A DNA stretch of 64,000 nucleotides from an uncultured Ilyobacter sp. (GTDB taxonomy: Bacteria; Fusobacteriota; Fusobacteriia; Fusobacteriales; Fusobacteriaceae). The stretch's first letter is position 1, and each line of letters starts with the position of its first letter. Below the pieces are notes generated by a model. That model was not told the origin of the DNA. It worked only from the letters and a program-made list of their open reading frames with translations, and did no database searches. The DNA lies in NCBI RefSeq assembly GCF_963668515.1, contig NZ_OY764866.1, positions 744,001 through 808,000 of the forward strand, in the 5' to 3' direction. Both the position numbers and the translations under genes were made by a program. Below are positions 34,358 to 41,812 of the stretch, in pieces.

Positions 34358-34983
34358 AATTCATCACCTTTTAATATTACGACATTGAGATCAAATTTTT
34401 TCTGGATCTCTTTTATCACTTGAGCCTTTCCTGTTGTTATGCACTCATCAGGATAGGAAAGGTTTTCTCCAACATAGACAGTTGCCTCTATACCGGCTTC
34501 CCAGACTTTCCTTGCGATCTCCTGAGGGGTATTGATATCATCAGTGAGTAACCCTACCTTTCCGGAAGATTTTAGAGCCTCTATATAGTCAAATTCTCTT
34601 CCGTGGACACTTTTTATCACTGCATCGTGCCACTGCTCCCCGATTTTAGCGAAAAAATACTGCATCGAAGATATCCCCGGAACTACATCTAGTTCTGACA
34701 GATCAAAATTCTTTCTGAGATATCCCAGCATGCTGTAGAATCCAGTATCTCCAGAAAGAATCACTGCTATTTTTTTTTCATCCATATTATTTTTCATCGA
34801 GAAAACCAGTTCTTTTAGGTGCCTGTCTATATAGGCCAGCTCTTTTCCCTCTACCAGGTCGGGAATGCTTTCTATATTCCTTTTCCCACCTACCACAAGG
34901 TCTGCAGCCTTTATTCTTTTCTCTACCTCTGGAAGTATAAAATCTCTGTTTCCTGGTCCCAGTCCCAAAACATCTATCTTCAT
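34354..34983 (-). CDS. cbiE: Cobalt-precorrin-7 C5-methyltransferase
   Basis: A 209-residue SAM tetrapyrrole methylase: VLGLGPGNRDFILPEV opens it, AVILSGDTGFYSML and VVPGISSMQYFFAKIGEQWHDA follow. It is equivalent to the N-terminal half of CobL and methylates C5. ATGA overlaps link it to both cbiT and cbiD. Confidence 0.94.
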   Translation of the reverse strand: MKIDVLGLGPGNRDFILPEVEKRIKAADLVVGGKRNIESIPDLVEGKELAYIDRHLKELVFSMKNNMDEKKIAVILSGDTGFYSMLGYLRKNFDLSELDVVPGISSMQYFFAKIGEQWHDAVIKSVHGREFDYIEALKSSGKVGLLTDDINTPQEIARKVWEAGIEATVYVGENLSYPDECITTGKAQVIKEIQKKFDLNVVILKGDEL

Positions 34984-36146
34984 ACTGTTTCCAGCTCCCT
35001 GATTGCTCTGTCAAAATTACTGCTTCTAGCCAGCTCTCCCTTTTCAAAGGAGAATAAAAGGCTTGCAAACTCAATATCTTTTGCCTTATGACCACATTTT
35101 TCTACTATTCTTTCACACATTATTTCATATGTCTTTTTATTGGTTACGTACTCCACTGCTTCATCTGTAGTGTTAGAATCTGCTATTTTCAGAAGAGTTT
35201 CATAATCCTCTCCTGCTAGAAGAGCACAAGTGGTGAAGATCTCAAGTTTTGCATCACTCACCTTGCTGTGAGTATGAAAAATCCCTCCTGCCAGCTTTAC
35301 CATTTTCCCTATATGCCCTAAAAAAACAACTCTTTCAAATTTCTGATTTTTTGCCTGGTCTATCATAAAACCTGCGAAGTTGCTTATTACAAATACATCC
35401 TCATCTGGAATGTTCAGATTCTCTCTTATAAATCTCTTTCCGTAATTACCAAAGGTGAAAACAACTGTATTTTTCTTTCGCTCTTCTTTATGGAACCCAA
35501 GCTCCACAGTAAGAGAACTCTTGTAGGCCTCTTCTGACATGGGTTTCACTATCCCGCTGCTCCCCAATACAGATATCCCGCCCATTACTCCAAGTTTCGG
35601 ATTAAATGTCATAAGAGCCTTTTCCTGCCCCTGGGGGATGAATATCTCTAGTCTCACTTTTTCACCTTCTGGAAGGATTCTCTGAACTTCCTTGAAAATC
35701 ATACCTCTTGGTCCCTCGTTTATTGCAGGTTTTCCCGGTGGAACCTGAAGGCCCTTTTTGGTGACCCTTCCCACTCCGTTTCCTCCGGTGAGTTCTATGG
35801 TTTTATCCTCGTTATAAAAACAGTCTTCCTTCTCTACAGTGAGATCAGTAGCTCTCTTCGCCGATACATATATCAAAATCCCGTGAGTCACATCAGGGTC
35901 GTCTCCGGCATCCTTTCGTACTGCACACACCGCCCTGTCCCTGTCAAGCTCTGCTTCTGTTATCTGGAGATCAAGTTCCCATCCAAAAGGGGTATCTATC
36001 TTCACAGATTCTTTAAACTCTCCTGCAAAAAGAGCCTCTACAGCTCCCTTTGCCGCTGCAGTTGCACAGCTCCCTGTGGTGTAGCCATAACGGAGTTTTT
36101 TTCCGTCCTGGTAGATAAATTTATCCATGTGAACAAAATTTTCCAT
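34980..36146 (-). CDS. cbiD: Cobalt-precorrin-5B C1-methyltransferase
   Basis: A 388-residue enzyme specific to the anaerobic cobalamin route. LRYGYTTGSCATAAAKGAVEAL near the start (read in pieces), DAGDDPDVTHGI, and VFLGHIGKMVKLAGGIFHTHS are family signatures. Together with cbiG it identifies the pathway as the cobalt-early, oxygen-independent type. It overlaps cbiC by one base and cbiE by four. Confidence 0.95.
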   Translation of the reverse strand: MENFVHMDKFIYQDGKKLRYGYTTGSCATAAAKGAVEALFAGEFKESVKIDTPFGWELDLQITEAELDRDRAVCAVRKDAGDDPDVTHGILIYVSAKRATDLTVEKEDCFYNEDKTIELTGGNGVGRVTKKGLQVPPGKPAINEGPRGMIFKEVQRILPEGEKVRLEIFIPQGQEKALMTFNPKLGVMGGISVLGSSGIVKPMSEEAYKSSLTVELGFHKEERKKNTVVFTFGNYGKRFIRENLNIPDEDVFVISNFAGFMIDQAKNQKFERVVFLGHIGKMVKLAGGIFHTHSKVSDAKLEIFTTCALLAGEDYETLLKIADSNTTDEAVEYVTNKKTYEIMCERIVEKCGHKAKDIEFASLLFSFEKGELARSSNFDRAIRELETV

Positions 36147-36793
36147 TAGAAATCCTTTCTGTCGTACATCTGGTAAAGTATCCCATGAAGTGCTGCCACT
36201 GCAACGGTACTTCCGCCCTTTCTTCCCCTTGTGATTATGTAAGGTATATCCTTCATTTCTTTTAAGGCTTCTTTAGATTCAGCAGCTCCTACAAATCCTA
36301 CAGGAACACCGATAACCAGAGCCGGTTTTTCTGCTTCTCCTTTTTCTACAAGCTCTTTCAGTGTGAAAAGTGCTGTGGGAGCATTTCCTATTAGGTAGAT
36401 CTTAGTTTCCGGGTCTTTTGCGGCTTTTTCCATCCCCACCATTGATCTAGTTACTCCTCTTTCTTTTGCTACTCTTGCCACCTCAGGATCAGAAACCATA
36501 GAGTATGGCACACATCCGAATCTCTCAAGATTTTTTTTAGACAGTCCATTTACTATCATACTTGTATCACAATATATTTTTGATCCGCCCTTTATGGCTT
36601 CCATGGCCTTTTCTATTACACCCTCTGAAAACTCAGTTATATCGGCATATTCAAAATCTGCTGTAGTGTGTACCAGTCTTTTTATAACAGGAGCTTGCTC
36701 TTCAGTAAAAAGCTTATTTTTCTCTCCCAGCTCTTCTGTTATTATCTCAAAACTTCTTTTTTCAATATCCATAGGTACTTTTATGTATTTCAT
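36146..36793 (-). CDS. cbiC: Cobalt-precorrin-8 methylmutase
   Basis: A 215-residue enzyme moving a methyl group from C11 to C12 to give cobyrinate. RLVHTTADFEYAD carries the conserved active-site His; IYCDTSMIVNG, GNAPTALFTLKEL and PVGFVGAAESKEAL are typical blocks. Its start overlaps the cbiA stop by one base. Confidence 0.95.
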   Translation of the reverse strand: MKYIKVPMDIEKRSFEIITEELGEKNKLFTEEQAPVIKRLVHTTADFEYADITEFSEGVIEKAMEAIKGGSKIYCDTSMIVNGLSKKNLERFGCVPYSMVSDPEVARVAKERGVTRSMVGMEKAAKDPETKIYLIGNAPTALFTLKELVEKGEAEKPALVIGVPVGFVGAAESKEALKEMKDIPYIITRGRKGGSTVAVAALHGILYQMYDRKDF

Positions 36794-38124
36794 TATCTTC
36801 TCCCTTTTTCAAAAAGTTTTTTAAAAAATTCTATGTTTCCCCAGAAGTGTACATGAGGGTACCCTGCCAGGAGATTCTTCTTTGTAAATCCACACCGCCA
36901 CTTTCTTCCATTTTCTTTTGAGATGTTAAAGTAGCAATTTTCATCTCCCGCCCTTGATATATCTGAATAGTGGAATTCATGGGCCTTACCTTTGAGACCA
37001 TCAGCAGTCTCAAAATTTATATATCCAAACCTTTTTATGTTAAGTCGGTTTTTCATCTCTACCTCAATATCTATTAACCCGCACATTTCGTGATAGGCCC
37101 CTTCTTTGTCCTTTATCCCCTTTGTGAGATACATGAACCCGCCGCATTCTCCATAAATAGGAATATTATTTTCATAGGCACTTCTTATAGATTCCTGTGT
37201 TATCTTATTATTTTCGAGAATTCTTCCGAAATTTTCAGGATATCCTCCCCCTAGATAAATAAATTCGCTGCCTTCTGGAATCTTTTCGTTATTGAGGGGG
37301 CTAAATCCCGTTATCTCCATCCCTGCATACTCCATTAACTCTATATTTGATCTATAATAAAAGGAAAATGCAGTATCTCTTGCTATTGCAACCTTGAGAC
37401 CTTTAAACATATCTTTAATTTTGTCTAAATCATAACTGCTTTCGATAACCTCATCAGTTTCTGCTGCTTCTAGTATTCCCTCTAAATCCAGATACTTTTC
37501 TGCCATCTCTTTTAAAACTTCAAGTTTTTTCTTAAGACCTTCTATCTCCTCTGCCTGTCTGAGACCCAGGTGACGACTTCCAAGTTCCACCTCAGGGTTT
37601 GGAGGAAAGTAACCAAAGCATTTTATTCCTGTGTGTCTTTCGATGCCTTCTTTCAGTAAGTCATATAGCCTCTCACTAGATACGTTGTTTAGTATAACTC
37701 CGCCTATTTTTACTCTCGTATCAAGAAGTTTATAGCCCAGTACCTTTGCTGCCACACTTGTAGATGCACCTTTGGCATCTACTACCAGCATAACTGGGGT
37801 CTTTAAAAGTCTCGCCATGTGTGCACTGCTTCCGTTGTCTAGGTCATGATTTTTACCGTCATAGAGTCCCATTACACCTTCTATTATGGATATATCTCCT
37901 CTGCTGCTTCCATCTATAAATATCTTTTTTGTAGCTTCCTCTCCGCATATGAATATATCCAGATTATAAGATGGGTTTTCTGTTACAAATTCATGAAATC
38001 TTGGGTCAATATAATCCGGTCCTACCTTAAAAGGTGTTACTTTATCTAAAGCGGCCATTATAGCCGTGCTTATGGTTGTCTTTCCAACTCCTGAGTTTGT
38101 CCCCGCTATCAGTAATCTCTTCAT
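36793..38124 (-). CDS. cbiA: Cobyrinate a,c-diamide synthase
   Basis: A 443-residue ATP- and glutamine-dependent amidase. The N-terminal P-loop is IAGTNSGVGKTTIST (residues 5-19); FKVGPDYIDPRFH and EGVMGLYDG follow. The C-terminal glutaminase has YGECGGFMYL with the nucleophile Cys and a late His in AGYPHVHFWGN. The frame extends to 38160, but GGAGG is just before ATG 38124 and the extra codons fall in the terminator hairpin. It is the first gene after the cobalamin riboswitch. Confidence 0.95.
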   Translation of the reverse strand: MKRLLIAGTNSGVGKTTISTAIMAALDKVTPFKVGPDYIDPRFHEFVTENPSYNLDIFICGEEATKKIFIDGSSRGDISIIEGVMGLYDGKNHDLDNGSSAHMARLLKTPVMLVVDAKGASTSVAAKVLGYKLLDTRVKIGGVILNNVSSERLYDLLKEGIERHTGIKCFGYFPPNPEVELGSRHLGLRQAEEIEGLKKKLEVLKEMAEKYLDLEGILEAAETDEVIESSYDLDKIKDMFKGLKVAIARDTAFSFYYRSNIELMEYAGMEITGFSPLNNEKIPEGSEFIYLGGGYPENFGRILENNKITQESIRSAYENNIPIYGECGGFMYLTKGIKDKEGAYHEMCGLIDIEVEMKNRLNIKRFGYINFETADGLKGKAHEFHYSDISRAGDENCYFNISKENGRKWRCGFTKKNLLAGYPHVHFWGNIEFFKKLFEKGRR

Positions 38125-38137
38125 AGAATATCCTCCA

Positions 38138-38168
38138 ATAAAAAAACCTTCCTTGTGCAAGGAAGGTT
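38138..38168 (-). terminator. Riboswitch-controlled terminator before cbiA
   Basis: On the minus strand an 11-bp stem (38158-38168 with 38145-38155) is followed by a run of U and then directly by the cbiA ribosome site. Its place between the cobalamin aptamer and the first gene fits transcription attenuation by bound cobalamin. Confidence 0.8.
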
Positions 38169-38214
38169 AGGAATATCTCAGTCTGATCAGAATATTTTTC
38201 TGCCTCAAATCAAG

Positions 38215-38412
38215 CTATGCCCCCCTGTCCTCGCAGGTTAGTACATTTCTAAGATTAAGGCAGGTCTCCTGGCTTAGCTTCATCCTATAAGGTACACCCT
38301 TCCCAGAAAATCTTTTCCAGTGGCAAACATACCTCAGTCAGCTTTACAGTGGCGGGACCGCGAGAGATTTTCACTCCTCTTCCCTTTTAATTCGAATTCT
38401 TTCGAAACCCCA
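38215..38412 (-). promoter_or_regulatory. Cobalamin riboswitch controlling the whole tetrapyrrole operon
   Basis: Read on the minus strand, the region holds the conserved cobalamin aptamer blocks in order: GTGAAAATCTC, CGGTCCCGCCACTGTAA (around 38343-38361), GCCACTGG, and the B12 box AGCCAGGAGACCTGCC (around 38259-38275). A CCTGCGAGGACAGG segment after it fits the regulatory kissing stem. Edges are approximate. High adenosylcobalamin should favour the downstream terminator and switch off all eighteen genes. Confidence 0.93.
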
Positions 38413-38440
38413 ATCGTTTTTATGTATTATATTTCATATC

Positions 38441-38766
38441 CATTATAAATCTTTTTGTATTATTTTTCAACAACTATTTAATATTTACAGTAGCTTTATA
38501 TAGAAAATTTATTATATAACTCTACTTGTGCGAATTTAACCTCCAGCCTTATTTATTTCTTTTTATCAAGCATACCAATATCATCTCTCTATAATAAATG
38601 CAGTATTGCATAAAGTTCTGGCATATACGATGTACATGTTTTCCTTTAATTTCTGAAAAAAATTGCTCTTACAAAAGAAAGATGTGATTTTGTTTTTCCG
38701 TTTGGGGCGAAGGGCAGAGGGGACTAAGGGGGGAATGTCCGATCCCCAAACACCTTATCCTTATAT
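38441..38766. other. 326-bp spacer upstream of the riboswitch
   Basis: This spacer must hold the promoter of the leftward tetrapyrrole operon near its left end. I see no ORF. It contains a small palindrome (ATGCA-GTAT-TGCAT, 38599-38612) and a G-rich tract near its right end, listed separately. Confidence 0.5.
38704..38733 (+). other. G-rich tract able to form a G-quadruplex
   Basis: Four G-runs (4, 3, 4 and 6 G) are separated by loops of 4, 4 and 5 bases, in an otherwise AT-rich setting. TTTGGGG at 38701-38707 is also complementary to CCCCAAA at 38744-38750. It lies just past the stop codon of the leftward permease gene. Confidence 0.55.
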
Positions 38767-39861
38767 TTAATGATGATGTCCTTGCTTAGAATTACGGGCC
38801 AAACTAAATAGTGTAATAGCTACAACAATAGCTACTATATTTAACCAGAAGGTATAATCTATTTGAAAAGTTGCTAATTCATTTATACTTTTAATTTTTG
38901 TTGGAAGAATTTTGAGCAAACCAAAAAGTAGATGCACACTAATTCCTGTTAAAATTGCTGATATGCCTGTAATGACTGAGAGGTAGAGGGCGAAAGGCCA
39001 ACCATAATAATTTGCATTTATTTTGACTGATGGTGGAACGTTAAAATCTGCGTATAAAAAAGCCATAATTGCACCAAATGTGACTCCATTGCCAGCTAGA
39101 ATTGCCGCCAACGGACCATTACCCATTGAGCCAATGACGGTAATTATTGCTAATACTGGTGCAAGTAAGGCTTGAAGTGATACCAGTAACAACGGTGCTA
39201 AATGTAAAGGAAAAATTGCTTGGAAGAATGACGTTGGCACGAGAGTTGCCACAAATCCAGCCACTAAAAAACCAATAGCTATTTCCTTATAAACCATTTT
39301 CCATTCAGCCTTGTATGAACTGCCAACTCGGTACCACGTTAGTTTGCTCATCAATTTACCCTTGATAGAATCAGGCAATCCTTCAGATGGTTCCATCTCC
39401 ATACCTTCTTTTTGTTTAGCATGTTGAAGCGCATATTCGGCAAGTTTTTTTGGTAGTGTTAATTTCACTAAAATTGCCTGGATGCCAATGATAATAGGTG
39501 CACCTACGAAGAGACCAAGCGCATATTGCCAGCCTAAAAATATGTAGGCAAGCGCTGCGACCTCAACGGCTAGATTTGTTGAGGCAAACATATATGCCAA
39601 GGCGGAAACAAGAGCAGCTCCTTTTGTAAATAGACTGCGCGTGGCTGAAAGTGCTGCAAATGAACAAGAAGAAGAAATAAACCCCAGAAAGGCCGCTAAT
39701 GTAAGTTCTTTTGGCGTTCCATGCCCCAGATGTTCAGCAGCCGCCTTTTTGGAAATAAATACTTGGATTATTGATGAAAAGGCATAGCCGATTGCCAAAG
39801 CCCAAAGTGCCTTCCAAAGTAGTCCTGCTGTTGTGTACAGTGATTGAATAATTGCTTCCAT
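38767..39861 (-). CDS. YraQ/DUF318-type permease, likely acquired
   Basis: A 364-residue polytopic membrane protein with about nine hydrophobic segments. FLGFISSSCSFAALSA and a second-half repeat around SMGNGPLAAILAGNGVTFG match the predicted permease family YraQ (DUF318), often found near metal or arsenic resistance genes. The tail NSKQGHHH could bind metal. GGGAGG precedes ATG 39861. Codon use differs from the neighbours: many ATT for Ile and CGC for Arg, where nearby genes favour ATA and AGA. With the broken copper genes upstream this suggests horizontal transfer. The substrate is unknown. Confidence 0.8.
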   Translation of the reverse strand: MEAIIQSLYTTAGLLWKALWALAIGYAFSSIIQVFISKKAAAEHLGHGTPKELTLAAFLGFISSSCSFAALSATRSLFTKGAALVSALAYMFASTNLAVEVAALAYIFLGWQYALGLFVGAPIIIGIQAILVKLTLPKKLAEYALQHAKQKEGMEMEPSEGLPDSIKGKLMSKLTWYRVGSSYKAEWKMVYKEIAIGFLVAGFVATLVPTSFFQAIFPLHLAPLLLVSLQALLAPVLAIITVIGSMGNGPLAAILAGNGVTFGAIMAFLYADFNVPPSVKINANYYGWPFALYLSVITGISAILTGISVHLLFGLLKILPTKIKSINELATFQIDYTFWLNIVAIVVAITLFSLARNSKQGHHH

Positions 39862-40125
39862 ATCTTTCCTCCCTATCTAAAAATATTATTTTGTTATTTC
39901 TTCTTTTTCGTAGTTTTTAACATCAATTAATTTTTCTCAACATGAGTTATTATGGAAACAAACCTCCCATATCTAACAGGATCTATGTCCTCAATTCCTT
40001 CGTTCCGCTTATCCATAAGTTAGGTGTCGGCTAAGCTCCTATGCTGGGGCTTTGTCCTTATGGAAAAAATTTCGACCAAATAACTACTCATATTGTCTTT
40101 CCTTCATCAACATTTTCTGCTTTTT
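39862..40125. other. Non-coding stretch with a nested hairpin
   Basis: No gene is supported here. TCCATAAG (40012-40019) pairs with CTTATGGA (40057-40064) as an outer 8-bp stem. Inside it AAGCTCC (40033-40039) pairs with GGGGCTT (40046-40052). The structure sits between the permease promoter and a possible transposase relic, and could be the end of a mobile element or a structured RNA. Confidence 0.5.
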
Positions 40126-40278
40126 TTACGGCATTATTTCTAATGAACGCCTTCCCCTAAAAAACTCTTTCGAATTCTCCTCTAATACCACAGTGCTTTT
40201 AATTCTGGCCTTTTTATGCCTTCGACTAACTTCTTTGCATCATACTTTATTCCCTTTGTTAGTATTGCATAAAATACT
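40126..40278 (-). pseudogene. Possible transposase relic interrupting the multicopper oxidase gene
   Basis: On the minus strand one frame reads RVFYAILTKGIKYDAKK, LVEGIKRPELKALWY and then a stop; after a frame change the text goes on as TVVLEENSKEFFRGRRSLEIMP and stops. Together they look like the C-terminal part of a protein broken by a frameshift. The R-x-FY-x-IL pattern followed by KYD resembles C-termini of IS110-type transposases, but this is weak. It begins exactly where the oxidase similarity ends, which suggests it is the inserted element. Confidence 0.35.
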
Positions 40279-40590
40279 CTTATAGGTGAATGAAGTCCCT
40301 GGAGGTGTATTTAGGTAAGGAACTCCGTCTTGATCATTTGGAACCAGCAGACCGTGCCAGTGTATAGAGGTCTCCACATCCATATGACTGTTAAATGTTA
40401 CTCTGAGAATGCCCCCCTCTGTAAATTCAAGAGTTGGTCTCGGGATGCCTCCATTTAATGTCATAGCCTTTACAGGATTCCCAGTAAAATTTACTTCTGT
40501 ATAAGCTATGTCAACTTCGTATTCCACTACTTTAGAAAAACTAAAATTAAAAATTAAAATATATAAAAGTATAACCCAAATTTTTTTCAT
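40240..40590 (-). pseudogene. Truncated multicopper oxidase (CopA/laccase-like), N-terminus only
   Basis: The frame starts at ATG 40590 behind GGGAGGGG, with a Sec signal (residues 1-20), and matches the first cupredoxin domain: LNGGIPRPTLEFTEGG, then the type 2/3 copper motif SIHWHGLLVPNDQDGVPYLN. It follows the family through GTSFTYKS (near 40279) and then runs into unrelated codons and a stop at 40240. A complete enzyme has three domains and over 400 residues, so more than two-thirds is missing. It would have oxidised Cu(I) in the periplasm; it cannot work as it is. Confidence 0.8.
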
Positions 40591-40966
40591 TAAATTCCCC
40601 TCCCTACAATAAAAAATCTTCCTCTGTTTCAATTATTATTCAACTAAAAGTTTAAAAGTCCTTTCATGAATAATTAACCTGAGCTGCTACTTTGGTCATT
40701 AGTATGACCTCTCCAATAAAACAGTCAAAAAAATCTCCCGAATCAATACTTCTAATGACTAGAAAGGCTATATTAAATTTAGACTAAATTTGGGTAATTC
40801 CAACGGCTTTTGTTATTTATAAGCAAAAATCTATTATCCTTCTTTGAGTATCTTTAAAAGATACTGAACTTATTTCTTAGAAAAAGGAAAATTAAAAATA
40901 AGTTAATGTTTTGAAAGGTCGCAGCAGTCAATACTACCTTTTCTAAATTCTTTTTCGTTAGATTTT
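40591..40966. other. 376-bp spacer between two pseudogenes
   Basis: I found no supported gene, terminator or repeat. Short minus-strand fragments are open but have no ribosome site and match nothing I recognise, so this is probably decayed coding DNA. Confidence 0.4.
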
Positions 40967-41190
40967 TCAATCTTTCCTAATTAATTTGCTAAAAAATCCC
41001 TTTTTTTCCTTTTCTTCTTCTAAATGAGCTTCTACGGTTTCTAATGATAGAACTTTGTAACCTTCTTCTTCGGTAGTGTTTTTCATCAAGTGAAACCTCT
41101 ACAGATCCTACACCTTCAATAGATTTAAGTTTTTTCTATAGTATTTTTACAGTGTACACACATTATATCTTCTATCATAATTTTTTTCAT
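40967..41190 (-). pseudogene. Frameshifted heavy-metal-associated (CopZ-like) copper chaperone
   Basis: From ATG 41190 the frame reads MKKIMIEDIMCVHCKNTIEKT and hits a stop at 41125-41127. One base over, it continues LKSIEGVGSVEVSLDEKH, then after a second jump reads EEEGYKVLSLETVEAHLEEE to a stop at 40967. This is an HMA domain with the CxxC copper site (here CVHC), carrying a one-base loss in an A-rich run and an internal deletion of roughly 20 residues. It lies on the same strand as the broken multicopper oxidase, so both are probably remains of one copper-resistance cluster. Confidence 0.75.
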
Positions 41191-41743
41191 GATTCCACTT
41201 CCTAGTATTTAAAATTTGTTTTTTAATTGTTTATTTTTTAAAAAAATAAAGATAATATTTGAAAATTATAGGACTTATTTGGTAGAAGCTCAGTTTTAAA
41301 AATTAATAAAAATATTTTTAAACTTTTTACAGATCTCAAACGACTAAATTTATGAAGTGTTAAATCGAGAATATGTATTCGACAATTCTCAATTTCATAA
41401 TTTTCTCCCTAATTTAAAAAACAGATCAAGCCGTAAAAAGCTTGGTCTGTTTTTTTTGTTTTTTAATAATCTAAACCCAAAAATAACTTAATAAAATCAA
41501 AATAAACTCTTCGCCCCTATAAATATGAGTATGTTAATTGGATAATTGAAAAAAAAAAGTTGTTTTATATCCTAAATAAATCCCCGTTAGAGAAGCAATA
41601 GAAGTGAATATGCCTATCATGGCACTACCACTTCAAGTGATAGTTTTGATTTTGACCGCATGCTTATAGGCTGTAACAGCCCAATAAGTTTAACTAAATG
41701 AAATATTGAAAACATTAATTAATAAAAATTAATAATAATCTCA
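41191..41743. other. Spacer upstream of the SulP gene
   Basis: About 550 bases hold no supported gene. A terminator-like hairpin lies at 41416-41457, and a fragment at about 41600-41690 is open for some 30 codons without a ribosome site. The region looks like decayed sequence at the right edge of the accessory patch. Confidence 0.45.
41416..41457. terminator. Orphan hairpin terminator
   Basis: A 14-bp stem (41418-41431 with 41440-41453, one mismatch-like G-U) with A-rich left and T-rich right ends. It can act on either strand but follows no intact gene. Confidence 0.65.
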
Positions 41744-41772
41744 TTGCAGAAAAACCTTAAGAGGAGTATAAT
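41744..41772 (+). promoter_or_regulatory. Promoter of the SulP transporter gene
   Basis: TTGCAG (41744-41749) and TATAAT (41767-41772) are 17 bases apart, an optimal sigma-70 arrangement, about 40 bases before the start codon. Confidence 0.6.
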
Positions 41773-41812
41773 TTTAAGTTGTTAAACTATACTTTACAGG
41801 AGATGATTATTG

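Noticed and set aside
40052..40285. A 77-codon plus-strand ORF in the decayed patch
   Set aside because: It has no ribosome site, overlaps the hairpin, the broken oxidase and the possible transposase relic on the other strand, and its composition looks like translated non-coding DNA.
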